Assembly: GCF_008704795.1 (NCBI RefSeq) | Contig: NZ_CP023690.1 | Location: 5,218,501 to 5,282,500, forward strand | Source of the DNA: Streptomyces spectabilis | Lineage (GTDB): Bacteria; Actinomycetota; Actinomycetes; Streptomycetales; Streptomycetaceae | DNA: 64,000 nucleotides | Direction of reading: 5' to 3' | Shown: positions 45,056 to 54,536 of the stretch, one piece after another | Position numbering within the stretch: position 1 is the stretch's first letter | Layout of the letters: each line of letters opens with the position of its first letter | The notes under the pieces: generated by a model | What the model saw: only the letters and a program-made list of their open reading frames with translations | Told to the model about the DNA's origin: nothing | Database searches by the model: none | Translations under genes and position numbers: made by a program

Positions 45056-45714
45056 TCTTCCTCACTCGCGATCGCGTTGAGCGCGGCGGCGGCCAGGGCG
45101 CTGCCCCCGCGCCGGCCGCGCACGACCAGGTGCTCCAGGCCCGAAGGGTGCGCGGCGAGCGCGTCCTTGGACTCCGCGGCACCGATGAAGCCGACCGGGA
45201 CGCCGATGACGGCGGCGGGGCGCGGCGCGCCCTCCTCGATCATCTCCAGGAGCCGGAACAGGGCCGTGGGCGCGTTGCCGACGGCCACCACGGAGCCCTC
45301 CAGGCGGTCGCGCCAGAGTTCGAGGGCGGCCGCGCTGCGCGTGGTGCCCAGCTTCGCCGCGAGCTCCGGCACGGACGGGTCGGAGAGCGTGCACAGCACG
45401 TCGTTGTCGGCGGGCAGCCGCTTGCGCGTGACGCCGCTCGCCACCATCTGCACGTCGCAGAAGATCGGTGCCCCGGCGCGCAGCGCCTCCCGGGCGCGGG
45501 CCACCACGCCGGGCGTGTGCGCGAGGTCCCGTACGAGGTCGACCATCCCGCAGGCGTGGATCATCCGGACCGCGACCTGGCTGACGTCGGCGGGCAGGGC
45601 CGCGAGGTCGGCCTCCGCGCGGATGGTGGCGAAGGACGCGCGGTAGATGGCCGCCCCGTCCTTCTCGTAGTCGTACGTGGTCACGGTCTTGTTCTCGCTG
45701 CTCTCGGTCGTCAT
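45052..45714 (-). CDS. cobH: Precorrin-8X methylmutase
   Basis: A 220-residue isomerase that moves the methyl group from C11 to C12 to give hydrogenobyrinic acid. Catalytic His53 lies in [12 protein letters not shown]; other signatures are [11 protein letters not shown] and [18 protein letters not shown] at 45714 overlaps the cobG stop (45711-45714), and its own stop overlaps cobIJ, so the three genes form a tightly coupled operon. Confidence 0.97.
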   Translation of the reverse strand: MTTESSENKTVTTYDYEKDGAAIYRASFATIRAEADLAALPADVSQVAVRMIHACGMVDLVRDLAHTPGVVARAREALRAGAPIFCDVQMVASGVTRKRLPADNDVLCTLSDPSVPELAAKLGTTRSAAALELWRDRLEGSVVAVGNAPTALFRLLEMIEEGAPRPAAVIGVPVGFIGAAESKDALAAHPSGLEHLVVRGRRGGSALAAAALNAIASEEE

Positions 45715-47147
45715 GCGGGGGGAAACGCCGCCAGGGCGGTGGCGAGGTGGGTGGGGTCGGCGACGGAGGCGCCGGGTGTCTGCTGCTCCCCGCGGACGGC
45801 GGAGAGGTCGTAGCCGCCGCCCGGTGCGGCGACCACGTCGATGCGGTCACCGCGCGGGTGGCCGCAGCGCCGCTCGCAGCCGGACCAGTACAGCGGCAGT
45901 GCCGCCCGTCCGGCGGCGGCGAGGGTCCGGGCCGCGTCCGCCCGTACGTCGGCACGGGACTTGGCGCAGCCGGGGCGGCCCACGCAGGCGCCGACGCGCA
46001 GCCAGGGCGAGTCCGGCTCGGTGACGAGGCCGGTGGCGAAGAGCCGGGCGAGCGCGGCGGCGGCGTCCGCGGGGCCGAGGCCGGGGGCGGGCACGACGGC
46101 GCCGCGCCAGGGGGTCAGGCGCAGTTCACCGGCTTGCGTGGCGGCGGCGACGTGCGTCAACTCCCGCCACTGGAGCCCGGAGAGGCGGCCGAGGGGGATG
46201 TGGACGGACAGGGCGGAACCGATGACTCCGGGGGGCGGCCCTCCCACGCGGGGCGCCGCGGGCGCCGTGGACGTGGCGGGCTTTGCGGGTGCTGGGGACC
46301 CGACGCACTTGGCGGGTGCCGCAGGCCCGGCGGGTGTCGCGGACTCGGCGCTCTCGGCGGGCGCCGCAGGCCCGGTGGGCGCCTCGGGCACCGCGGGCTC
46401 GGCCGTGATGCCCTCGGCTGCCAGGCGTCGCCGCACCTCGGCCGCCAACGCCCCGGGCGGCAGCGGGAGTTCGCTGATCCGCCAGGCCTTGGTGCCGCTC
46501 TCCCGCACGCGGTGCAGAAACGCTTCGGCCGCCACGAGCGCCGCTCGGGGCGCGTCCGCCGCGGCCACCGCGAGGGCCGGGTGCGGTGTGCCGAGGCCGA
46601 GCACGGCCCGGCCGCCCGCGGCCGCCCGCACGGTCACGTCCGCGTCGAGCCCCGCCACGTCCCCGCGGCCGTCGTCGAGCGCGAACAGGAACCGGCCCGA
46701 GAGGGCCCGCGCCGCCTCGCTCGCGCACAGCGCCGCGTCGAGGGCCGTGAGCCACGGCCGGACGTCGCCCTCGCCCCGGCCGTCGAGGCCGGACAGCGGC
46801 GAGGCGACGATGTTGCGCACCCGCTCGTGCCCGGGCGAGGGCAGCAGGCCCGCCGCGTCGAGCAGCGCGGCGAGATCCGCGCCACAGCCGTCCGCGAGGC
46901 CCCGCAGCTGGACGTTGCCGCGCGAGGTCAGATGCAGCTCGCCGTCGCCCAGGTCCCGGGCGGCCGCGGCGAGCGCCGCGGCCTGCCGGACGGTCAGCAC
47001 GCCGCCGGGAAGCCGTACGCGGGCAAGGGCCCCGTCGTCCGCCGCGTGCAGCCGCAGGCTGCCCGGGCAGGCGTCGCCGCGGTCCCGTGGGGCCGCTGTG
47101 GCCTGCGGGGACGGGCGGAGGGGAGCCGTGGACATGGCGGCGAGCAT
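45711..47147 (-). CDS. cobG: Precorrin-3B synthase (oxygen-dependent monooxygenase)
   Basis: An iron-sulfur/siroheme-type protein of the nitrite/sulfite reductase fold that hydroxylates precorrin-3A with O2 before ring contraction. About 478 residues from the ATG at 47147; ATGs at 47156 and 47135 are alternatives, none with a good ribosome site. Two ferredoxin-like repeats are seen ([45 protein letters not shown]), and the cluster ligands are in [10 protein letters not shown] and [11 protein letters not shown] Pro/Ala-rich insert of about 50 residues separates the halves. First gene of cobG-cobH-cobIJ; divergent from cobN but not itself behind the riboswitch. Confidence 0.93.
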   Translation of the reverse strand: MLAAMSTAPLRPSPQATAAPRDRGDACPGSLRLHAADDGALARVRLPGGVLTVRQAAALAAAARDLGDGELHLTSRGNVQLRGLADGCGADLAALLDAAGLLPSPGHERVRNIVASPLSGLDGRGEGDVRPWLTALDAALCASEAARALSGRFLFALDDGRGDVAGLDADVTVRAAAGGRAVLGLGTPHPALAVAAADAPRAALVAAEAFLHRVRESGTKAWRISELPLPPGALAAEVRRRLAAEGITAEPAVPEAPTGPAAPAESAESATPAGPAAPAKCVGSPAPAKPATSTAPAAPRVGGPPPGVIGSALSVHIPLGRLSGLQWRELTHVAAATQAGELRLTPWRGAVVPAPGLGPADAAAALARLFATGLVTEPDSPWLRVGACVGRPGCAKSRADVRADAARTLAAAGRAALPLYWSGCERRCGHPRGDRIDVVAAPGGGYDLSAVRGEQQTPGASVADPTHLATALAAFPPA

Positions 47148-47208
47148 ACCGACCATCACACCGCGGATACGCCCTGCCTCGAACGGCCGCCGCTTACTAT
47201 GCTCCACA

Positions 47209-47363
47209 GTGGATCACCCGATCCACCATCGCCATGACGGCGACAGGGGAGGAAGCCCGGTGCGATTCCGGCGCGGTCCCGCCACTGTGAGCCCGACCCC
47301 GTGAGGGGCCGGGCGAGCCAGGAACTCCCTTCTCCGCACGCCCGGCTCCGGCCGGGCAGGAGA
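47209..47363 (+). promoter_or_regulatory. Cobalamin (AdoCbl) riboswitch upstream of cobN
   Basis: The conserved core is visible: GGGGAGGAAGCCCGGTGCGA, then TCCGGCGCGGTCCCGCCACT and GTGAGCC, and the B12-box-like GAGCCAGGAA at 47315-47324. A perfect hairpin GTGGATC-ACCC-GATCCAC (47209-47226) stands at its 5' end, and GCCCGG/CCGGGC (47340-47357) follows the core, just before AGGAGA. A TACTAT -10-like element is at 47195-47200. It should reduce cobN expression when the coenzyme is abundant, the usual logic of this class. Confidence 0.92.
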
Positions 47364-47413
47364 GACCCACACACCACCCGGGGCGCGGACACCCCGAGGA
47401 AGGCCGACGCCGC

Positions 47414-50400
47414 ATGCAGCACACGACCGGGCCCCGCATCCTGCTTCTGTCGACGTCCGACACCGACCTCCTCAGCGCCCGCGCCGCCGCGGGCCCCGTG
47501 GCCTACCGCTTCGCGAACCCCTCCCGGCTCCCGCTGGACGACCTGCCGGGCCTTCTGGACGGCGCCGACCTGGTCGTCGTACGCCTCCTCGGCGGCATCC
47601 GCGCCTGGCAGGAAGGCCTCGACCTGCTGCTCGCCGACGGCCGCCCCGTCGTGGTCCTCAGCGGGGAACAGGCGCCGGACGCCCAGCTGATGGCCGCCTC
47701 CACGGTCCCGGTCGGCATCGCCGCCGAGGCGCACGCCTACCTCGCGCACGGCGGCCCCGGCAATCTGGAGCAGCTCGCCCGCTTCCTGTCCGACACCGTC
47801 CTGCTCACCGGCCACGGCTTCGACGCGCCCGCGCCCGCGCCGACGTGGGGCCCCCTGGAGCGGCAGGCCCCGGCGGGCGAGGGCCCGACCGTCGCCGTGC
47901 TCTACTACCGCGCCCACCACATGAGCGGCAACACCGCCTTCGTGCACGCCCTGTGCGACGCCGTCGAGGCGGCGGGCGCCAGGCCGCTGCCGCTGTACGT
48001 GGCCTCGCTGCGCGCCCCCGAGGCCGAGCTGATCGACGAGCTGCGGGCCGCCGACGCCATCGTCACCACGGTCCTCGCCGCGGGCGGCACCAAGCCCGCC
48101 GAGGCCTCCGCGGGCGGCGACGACGAGTCCTGGGACGCGGGCGCGCTCACCGCCCTGGACGTGCCGATCCTTCAGGCCCTGTGCCTGACCGGCTCGCGCG
48201 CCGCCTGGGAGGAGAACGACGAGGGCGTCTCGCCGCTGGACGCCGCCAGCCAGATCGCGGTGCCGGAGTTCGACGGCCGCCTGATCACGGTGCCGTTCTC
48301 CTTTAAGGAGATCGACGAGGACGGCCTCCCGGCGTACGTCGCCGACCCCGAGCGCGCCGCCCGCGTCGCCGGGATCGCCGTGCGCCACGCCCGCCTCAAG
48401 CACATCCCGGCCGCCGACAAGCGGATCGCGCTCGTCCTGTCCGCGTACCCGACGAAGCACTCCCGGATCGGCAACGCGGTCGGCCTGGACACCCCCGCGA
48501 GCGCGGTGGAGCTCCTTCGCCGGCTGCGCGCGGAGGGCTACGACTTCGGCGACGCCGAGATCCCCGGCCTGGTCTCCGGCGACGGCGACGAACTGATCCG
48601 CGCGCTGATCGAGGCGGGCGGCCACGACCAGGACTGGCTCACCGAGGAGCAGCTGGCGAAGAACCCGGTGCGCATCCCGGCCGCCGACTACCGGCGCTGG
48701 TACGCCACGCTCCCCGAGGAGCTGCGGACGGCCGTCGAGGAGCACTGGGGCCCGGCGCCCGGCGAGATGTTCGTGGACCGCAGCGCCAATCCGGAGGGCG
48801 ACATCGTCCTGGCCGCGCTCCGGTTCGAGAACCTGCTGATCCTCATCCAGCCGCCGCGCGGCTTCGGCGAGAACCCCATCGCGATCTACCACGACCCGGA
48901 CCTGCCGCCCTCGCACCACTATCTGGCGGCGTACCGCTGGATCGCGGCGGCCGCGTCCGACGGCGGCTTCGGCGCCGACGCGATGATCCACCTCGGCAAG
49001 CACGGCAACCTGGAGTGGCTGCCCGGCAAGAACGCGGGCCTGTCCGCCGCCTGCGCCCCCGACGCCGCCCTCGGCGACATCCCGCTCGTCTACCCGTTCC
49101 TGGTCAACGACCCGGGCGAGGGCACCCAGGCCAAGCGCCGGGTGCACGCCACCCTCATCGACCACCTCGTCCCGCCGATGGCGCGCGCCGACTCCTACGG
49201 CGACATCGCGCGCCTGGAGCAACTCCTGGACGAGTACGCGCAGATCAGCTCGATGGACCCGGCGAAGCTCCCGGCCATCCGCGCCCAGATCTGGACCCTC
49301 ATCCAGGCCGCGAAGCTCGACCACGACCTGGGCCTGGAGGACCGCCCGGACGACGACGGCTTCGACGACTTCCTGCTGCACGTCGACGGCTGGCTGTGCG
49401 AGGTCAAGGACGCCCAGATCCGCGACGGCCTGCATGTCCTCGGGGCCCCGCCGGCGGGCGACGACCGCGTCAACCTGGTCCTCGCGATCCTGCGCGCCCG
49501 CCAGATCTGGGGCGGAACCACCGCCCTGCCCGGTCTGCGCGAGGCCCTCGGCCTCGACGAGTCGGCCGCGACGCGCACGACGGCCGACGCGGCGGAGGAG
49601 CAGGCCCGCGCCCTGGTCGTGGCGATGGAGGAGGCGGCCTGGGACCCGGCGGCCGTACCTGCGGTGGTGGCGTCCGTCGCCGAGGACCGCCGCGACCAGG
49701 TGACGGCCATCCTGGAGTTCGCCGCCCGCGAGGTCGTGCCGCGCCTGTCGGCGACCACGGCCGAGCTGGACCACGCCGTGCACGCCCTGAACGGCGGCTT
49801 CGTCCCGGCGGGCCCCTCGGGCTCCCCGCTGCGCGGCCTGGTCAACGTCCTGCCGACGGGCCGCAACTTCTACTCCGTCGACCCCAAGGCGGTCCCCTCC
49901 CGGCTCGCCTGGGAGACGGGCCAGGCCCTGGCCGACTCGCTCCTGGAGCGCTACCGCGCGGACAACGGCGAGTGGCCCACCTCGGTCGGCCTCTCCCTGT
50001 GGGGCACCAGCGCGATGCGCACCGCGGGCGACGACGTCGCCGAGGCCCTGGCCCTGCTCGGCGTCCGCCCGGTCTGGGACGACGCCTCGCGCCGCGTGAC
50101 GGGCCTGGAGGCGATCCCGTACGAGGAGCTGAACCGCCCCCGCATCGACGTGACGCTGCGCATCTCCGGCTTCTTCCGGGACGCCTTCCCGCACACGATC
50201 GGCCTCCTGGACGACGCGGTGCGCCTCGCGGCGTCGCTGGAGGAGCCCGACGAAGCCAACCACGTCCGGGCCCACGTCCGGGCGGACCTCGCCGAGCACG
50301 GCGACGAACGCCGGGCCACCACCCGCATCTTCGGCTCCCGCCCCGGCACGTACGGCGCCGGCCTGCTCCAGCTCATCGACTCGCGCGACTGGCGCACCGA

Positions 50401-51049
50401 CGCGGACCTCGCCGAGGTCTACACGGTCTGGGGCGGCTACGCCTACGGCCGCGGCCTGGAGGGCCGTCCGGCCCGCGCCGAGATGGAGGCGACGTACAAG
50501 CGCATCGCGGTCGCGGCCAAGAACACCGACACCCGCGAGCACGACATCGCGGACTCCGACGACTACTTCCAGTACCACGGCGGCATGGTCGCCACGGTGA
50601 AGGCCCTGCGCGGCGGCAAGGCGCCCGAGGCGTACATCGGCGACTCCACCCGGCCCGAGACGATCCGCACCCGCACCCTCGTCGAGGAGACCTCCCGCGT
50701 CTTCCGCGCCCGCGTGGTGAACCCCAAGTGGATCGAGGCGATGCGCCGCCACGGCTACAAGGGCGCCTTCGAACTCGCCGCCACCGTCGACTACCTCTTC
50801 GGCTACGACGCCACCACCGGCGTGGTCGCCGACTGGATGTACGACAAGCTCACCGAGACCTACGTCCTCGACCCCACCAATCGCGCCTTCCTCAAGGAAG
50901 CCAACCCCTGGGCCCTCCACGGCATCGCCGAACGCCTCCTGGAAGCCGAATCCCGAGGCATGTGGTCCAACCCGGACCCCGCAACCCTGGAAGCCCTCCG
51001 CCAGACCTACCTGGAGACCGAGGGCAACTTGGAGGACAACGGGGCCTGA
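47414..51049 (+). CDS. cobN: Cobaltochelatase subunit CobN
   Basis: A 1211-residue large subunit of the ATP-dependent cobalt chelatase that inserts cobalt into hydrogenobyrinic acid diamide (related to magnesium chelatase ChlH/BchH). Seen: RILLLSTSDTDLLSAR at the N-terminus, VLYYRAHHMSGNTAFV, the family signature GKHGNLEWLPGKN near residue 530, and the C-terminal YDATTGVVADWMYDKL with W and GMWSNPDP. Full length. The AAA+ partners (CobS/T or ChlI/D type) are not in this window. ATG preceded by GAGGAAGG; controlled by the riboswitch upstream and closed by a hairpin at 51060. Confidence 0.97.
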   Translation: MQHTTGPRILLLSTSDTDLLSARAAAGPVAYRFANPSRLPLDDLPGLLDGADLVVVRLLGGIRAWQEGLDLLLADGRPVVVLSGEQAPDAQLMAASTVPVGIAAEAHAYLAHGGPGNLEQLARFLSDTVLLTGHGFDAPAPAPTWGPLERQAPAGEGPTVAVLYYRAHHMSGNTAFVHALCDAVEAAGARPLPLYVASLRAPEAELIDELRAADAIVTTVLAAGGTKPAEASAGGDDESWDAGALTALDVPILQALCLTGSRAAWEENDEGVSPLDAASQIAVPEFDGRLITVPFSFKEIDEDGLPAYVADPERAARVAGIAVRHARLKHIPAADKRIALVLSAYPTKHSRIGNAVGLDTPASAVELLRRLRAEGYDFGDAEIPGLVSGDGDELIRALIEAGGHDQDWLTEEQLAKNPVRIPAADYRRWYATLPEELRTAVEEHWGPAPGEMFVDRSANPEGDIVLAALRFENLLILIQPPRGFGENPIAIYHDPDLPPSHHYLAAYRWIAAAASDGGFGADAMIHLGKHGNLEWLPGKNAGLSAACAPDAALGDIPLVYPFLVNDPGEGTQAKRRVHATLIDHLVPPMARADSYGDIARLEQLLDEYAQISSMDPAKLPAIRAQIWTLIQAAKLDHDLGLEDRPDDDGFDDFLLHVDGWLCEVKDAQIRDGLHVLGAPPAGDDRVNLVLAILRARQIWGGTTALPGLREALGLDESAATRTTADAAEEQARALVVAMEEAAWDPAAVPAVVASVAEDRRDQVTAILEFAAREVVPRLSATTAELDHAVHALNGGFVPAGPSGSPLRGLVNVLPTGRNFYSVDPKAVPSRLAWETGQALADSLLERYRADNGEWPTSVGLSLWGTSAMRTAGDDVAEALALLGVRPVWDDASRRVTGLEAIPYEELNRPRIDVTLRISGFFRDAFPHTIGLLDDAVRLAASLEEPDEANHVRAHVRADLAEHGDERRATTRIFGSRPGTYGAGLLQLIDSRDWRTDADLAEVYTVWGGYAYGRGLEGRPARAEMEATYKRIAVAAKNTDTREHDIADSDDYFQYHGGMVATVKALRGGKAPEAYIGDSTRPETIRTRTLVEETSRVFRARVVNPKWIEAMRRHGYKGAFELAATVDYLFGYDATTGVVADWMYDKLTETYVLDPTNRAFLKEANPWALHGIAERLLEAESRGMWSNPDPATLEALRQTYLETEGNLEDNGA

Positions 51050-51059
51050 CCACGCTCCG

Positions 51060-51086
51060 GCCGGGGCGTCCTTCTGACGCCCCGGC
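51060..51086 (+). terminator. Terminator hairpin after cobN
   Basis: GCCGGGGCGTC (51060-51070) and GACGCCCCGGC (51076-51086) are perfectly complementary around a 5-base loop CTTCT, beginning 10 bases after the cobN stop. Confidence 0.8.
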
Positions 51087-51197
51087 TCCGCCGATCACGC
51101 GGAGTCGCTGACCCGTGACTTGATCGCTGGCAGGATTCGGTGAGCCCGGGCATTTCGCGCGTGTGCGAACCGAAACGGCGATGGGGGTGAGCGTGGC

Positions 51198-53306
51198 ATG
51201 GGGGCTGGTGGCTCGGCTTCGAGGCGGGCGCAGGAGGCACGACGGCAGGAAAGGCTGCTGCGGGAGCAGTGGCAGGCGGCCCGGCGGCAAGCACGCCGGT
51301 GGGAAGCCGCCAGCGAGAGCGAACGCCGGGTCGCGGCTCAGCTGTTGGTCCTGACCGCGCGCGGCTGGCGATTACTGGTGGACCGTAGGTGGCCGGGGAC
51401 GCGAGCGGCCAATGTGGACATCCTGCTGGTCGGCCCCGGCGGTGTGTTCGTCATCGACGTCAAGAATTGGCGGGCCGCACCGGAGACTCCGGACGGGCGG
51501 CTCCACGCCGGCCCGGAGCCCCGTGACGAGCAAGCGGCCAAGCTGCTTGCCGTGACGAAGGTGGCCGAGTCAGCCGTGGCGTCCCTGGGCATGTCGCCGG
51601 TCGCGGTCCGGCCCCTCATGGTCTTCGCCGGGCACCGTGTCGACGCCGACCTCGGCCGGATCAGGCTGCTGGGGGAGCGCGAGGTCGGCCCTGCCCTCCT
51701 GACGGAGCGGCATCGGCTGCGCCCCGAGTCCGTACGGGCCATCGCGGACCATCTGGAGCGGGTGTTCCCCGAGTACGAGGGGTCCTCCGTGCACCAGGCG
51801 GCGACAGTCCCGCCTCCGCCACAGCCGCAAGAAGAGCTGTCCGACGGGCTTTTCGACCTCGAAGGACTGCGCGAGGCCGCCCTTGCGGAGGCCCTGCGGG
51901 CCCCGATCGAGCAGTGGATGACCTTCCTCCATCCCGACCAGGTGGCTTTGGTGCGCCGGAACTGGGCGGGACCCGCACGGATCAGCGGTCCTGCGGGAAC
52001 CGGCAAGACGGTGGTGGGTCTGCACCGCGCGGCCCACCTCGCCCAGCGCACCGGTGGCCGTGTCCTCTACGTCACGTTCGCCAACAACCTTCCCCGGGTG
52101 CAGGCCACGTTCCTGACCACGATGTCTCCGGCAGTGGCCGGGCGGGTCGACTTTCGCAGCCTGCACTCCTGGGCCCAGGAGTTCCTGCACGACTGCGAGG
52201 TGCCGGTGCGGCTGCACGGTGACAAGGCACAGACCGCCTTCAGCCTCGCCTGGAAGCACGTCGGCCGTGACAGCTGCCTGGCCGAGATCGACCCGGCCCC
52301 GCCCTACTGGAAGGACGAGATCGACCACGTCATCAAGGGGCGTGGCATCACCTCCTTCGAGGAGTACGCCACGGTGCCCCGCAGGCGTCGCCGCGCCGCC
52401 CTGCGCCGCCCGCACCGGCAGGCGGTCTGGGCGCTGTACGAGGCGTACGAGGAACTTCGGGAGGAGCGCGGCGTGCACGACTTCAACGACGTCCTCTCCC
52501 TCGCCCTGGCGGAGGCACACCGCCGCGCGGGGCAGCACCGCTACGCGGCCGTCGTCGTGGACGAGGTGCAGGACCTCACGCTGGTCGGTGTGCGGCTCCT
52601 GCACGCCCTCGTCGGCGACATCGCCAACGGTCTGTTGCTGGTCGGTGACGGACAGCAGGCCGTCTACCCGGGCGGCTTCCGCCTGTCCGACGCGGGAATC
52701 GACATCCGCGGTGACCGCGGGCAGGTTCTCCGCACCAACTACCGCAACAGCGGGCAGATCCTCAACGCGGCGCTCGCGGTCGTCGCCGACGACTCCTTCG
52801 AGGACATCGACGGGCTGCGCACGCCGGGTCGCCGGGACGTCGATCTCACCTACCACGACGGCCAAGTGGTCCGCGTCGTCGAGGCGACGCGCGCCGATCA
52901 CGACCGGGCCCTGCTGGAGTCGCTCCTGGACCTGTCGTCCGCGGCCCGCTCCGACAGCGCAGTACTGTGCCCTTCCATGCGGGCCATAGGCCACTACCAG
53001 CGGCTCCTCACCCGCGCGGGTATCCCCGTGTGCCTGCTGGAGCACTACGACGGCCACCCCGTCGACGCCGTCAAACTCGGCAGCTACCGCAGGGCGAAGG
53101 GCCTTGAGTTCAAGCGCGTCTACCTCCCTGAGCACGACGCCACCCTGGCGGACACCGGTCGTACGCCCCGCGAGGGGGTCTCGGAGACCGAGCGGGAGCG
53201 CGATGAGCTGTTCCGCAGCCAGCTCTTCGTGGCCATGACCCGGGCCCGTGACGTGCTGTGGCTGGGCAGCGTGAGTCCGCGGCCGGAGGTACCCCCGGCG
53301 CGTTAG
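51198..53306 (+). CDS. NERD nuclease-like / UvrD-type helicase fusion
   Basis: A 702-residue protein. After a basic coiled-coil (RRAQEARRQERLLREQWQAA), residues 40-150 form a NERD (nuclease-related) domain with Asp74 and the D-x-K pair Asp87/Lys89 in VFVIDVKNW. From about 240 it is a superfamily 1 helicase: Walker A SGPAGTGKTVV with Lys270, Walker B VVVDEVQDLT (Asp455), LVGDGQQAVYPGGF, RTNYRNSGQILNA and FVAMTRARDVLWL. The fusion plan resembles nuclease-helicase immunity proteins; a role in phage or plasmid defence, or in DNA repair, is inference. Leu59 is a TTA codon (51372-51374), implying bldA-dependent translation. It is alone after cobN; the ATG at 51198 is the best start. Confidence 0.85.
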   Translation: MGAGGSASRRAQEARRQERLLREQWQAARRQARRWEAASESERRVAAQLLVLTARGWRLLVDRRWPGTRAANVDILLVGPGGVFVIDVKNWRAAPETPDGRLHAGPEPRDEQAAKLLAVTKVAESAVASLGMSPVAVRPLMVFAGHRVDADLGRIRLLGEREVGPALLTERHRLRPESVRAIADHLERVFPEYEGSSVHQAATVPPPPQPQEELSDGLFDLEGLREAALAEALRAPIEQWMTFLHPDQVALVRRNWAGPARISGPAGTGKTVVGLHRAAHLAQRTGGRVLYVTFANNLPRVQATFLTTMSPAVAGRVDFRSLHSWAQEFLHDCEVPVRLHGDKAQTAFSLAWKHVGRDSCLAEIDPAPPYWKDEIDHVIKGRGITSFEEYATVPRRRRRAALRRPHRQAVWALYEAYEELREERGVHDFNDVLSLALAEAHRRAGQHRYAAVVVDEVQDLTLVGVRLLHALVGDIANGLLLVGDGQQAVYPGGFRLSDAGIDIRGDRGQVLRTNYRNSGQILNAALAVVADDSFEDIDGLRTPGRRDVDLTYHDGQVVRVVEATRADHDRALLESLLDLSSAARSDSAVLCPSMRAIGHYQRLLTRAGIPVCLLEHYDGHPVDAVKLGSYRRAKGLEFKRVYLPEHDATLADTGRTPREGVSETERERDELFRSQLFVAMTRARDVLWLGSVSPRPEVPPAR

Positions 53307-53800
53307 CGGGTGGCGGCCGCCCCGGTCCAGCCCGCTCTTCTCGCCGTTGCGACGGCCGTGGCCTCGGTCGTGTCGGCCCGGGCCGTCAGGGTCGGGTCGC
53401 GGCCCGAGCTGCGGCCCCCGGCTGCCTCGGCGGCGGCCTGGGAGGCCTTGAGGGCGGCCTGGAGGGCGGTGGCCGTCAGGTCTCCGGGGGTGTGGGCGTG
53501 GGCCGCCTGGGCGGCGGTCGCGGCGGTGGCCGCGGCGTTGCGGGCGCAGCGGGCGTCGGCCGCGGGGTCGGGGGCCCGGCCCTCGCGTTCGGCGAGCGAC
53601 CGGGCGGACAGGCGCACCGCGTTCGCGGCCCGGGCGGCCGGGCCGGTCGGCACGATCTCCGCCCGGTCCGGTTCGATGCCCGCGGCGCGGCAGGCGGCGA
53701 CGGCACGCTCGTACGCGCTTCTGGCACGGGCCAGGTGCTGGTCCTGGAGCGCTCGCTCGTCGGCGGGCTCCGGCTGGTCACTGCGGACGGGCACGCTCAT
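53303..53800 (-). CDS. Alanine-rich helical protein of unknown function
   Basis: A 165-residue, Ala-rich, almost entirely helical protein (AAATAATAAQAAHAHTPGDL, LQAALKASQAAAEAAG) with a polar N-terminus. No membrane segment or known domain. ATG at 53800 has GGAGG upstream. Its stop overlaps that of the NERD-helicase (TTAG, 53303-53306). It could be a structural or coiled-coil protein; composition-driven similarity to histone-like or phasin-like proteins should not be over-read. Confidence 0.6.
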   Translation of the reverse strand: MSVPVRSDQPEPADERALQDQHLARARSAYERAVAACRAAGIEPDRAEIVPTGPAARAANAVRLSARSLAEREGRAPDPAADARCARNAAATAATAAQAAHAHTPGDLTATALQAALKASQAAAEAAGGRSSGRDPTLTARADTTEATAVATARRAGWTGAAATR

Positions 53801-53902
53801 GGCCACCTCCTCGGTGTAGGGCGCAGCGCTGCTGCGGCAGGGTGGCACGCCGGCGGGGAAGTAGCCAGGCCCGGACGGACTTGTTTCGAGAGGGCCGGGC
53901 CC

Positions 53903-54352
53903 CTACCCGAACAGCCCCAGCGCCTCGTCCAGTGACCACGTCTGCCAGGCCATGCCCGAGAAGGCCACGGCGGAGACCAGCGCCATCATGAGGTTCTGCC
54001 CCTGCTCGGCCCAGTCGTGGATCATGAGGACGAGGTAGATCAGATTGAGCACCAGGCCCGCGGCCAGGGCGACCGGGGTGAGGAAGCCGAGGACCAGGCC
54101 GAGGCCCAGGGCCAGTTCCGCGTGGGCGACGACGTGGGCCATGAGGCGCGGGCGCGGCTTGACCAGGCCGTCGAAGCCGCGCCGTACGACGGGCCAGCGG
54201 TGCCGTTCGGCGATGCCCGCGGCCCAGGCGATGCCGCCCCCCGAGAACCAGCTCTTCTTGTCCTTGTGCCGCCAGCTCTCCAGCCACCACAGGCCCAGGC
54301 CGATCCTTAAGGCCGCGAACCACTCGGCGCCGCCGAGCCAGATCGTCTGCAT
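53903..54352 (-). CDS. DoxX-family membrane protein
   Basis: A 149-residue membrane protein with about four hydrophobic helices (residues 10-26, 45-60, 79-108, 122-140) and the DoxX landmark WFAALRIGLGLWWLESWRHK. The motif HVVAHAELALGLGLVLGFLT is typical. DoxX proteins are linked to thiosulfate-quinone oxidoreductase or membrane redox functions; the electron partner is unknown. ATG at 54352 with GGGAGGG eight bases upstream. Leu15 is TTA. Divergent from the amidohydrolase, with a TetR-type operator between them. Confidence 0.85.
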   Translation of the reverse strand: MQTIWLGGAEWFAALRIGLGLWWLESWRHKDKKSWFSGGGIAWAAGIAERHRWPVVRRGFDGLVKPRPRLMAHVVAHAELALGLGLVLGFLTPVALAAGLVLNLIYLVLMIHDWAEQGQNLMMALVSAVAFSGMAWQTWSLDEALGLFG

Positions 54353-54385
54353 GGGTGAGTCCCTCCCGGCGTCGCAGCGGACACG

Positions 54386-54406
54386 GAACTGACGGGGCGT
54401 CAGTTC
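54386..54406. promoter_or_regulatory. TetR-type operator palindrome (first copy)
   Basis: GAACTGACG-GGG-CGTCAGTTC is a perfect 9-bp inverted repeat, 35-55 bases upstream of the doxX-type start. The core TGACG...CGTCA is a frequent TetR-family recognition pattern. No tetR gene is adjacent. Confidence 0.6.
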
Positions 54407-54478
54407 AGCGGAACGGCGCGCAACTCGCAAGGGTCCGCGCCCGCTTGCCGTCCCGCGGCGCGGCGACCTACCCTGAAC

Positions 54479-54493
54479 CTGATGGGTCGTCAG
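54479..54493. promoter_or_regulatory. TetR-type operator palindrome (second, degenerate copy)
   Basis: CTGATGGGTCGTCAG matches the first operator core CTGACGGGGCGTCAG in 13 of 15 positions, including both CTGA and TCAG ends. It lies 44-58 bases upstream of the amidohydrolase start, so each divergent gene has one copy. Confidence 0.5.
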
Positions 54494-54536
54494 ATATGGG
54501 ACCCGGCAGCCGAACCAGCGGGCAGGGAGCTGCGGC

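Noticed and set aside
47156..50920. 1254-codon open frame antisense to cobN
   Set aside because: cobN has full-length family motifs; the antisense product is composition-driven.
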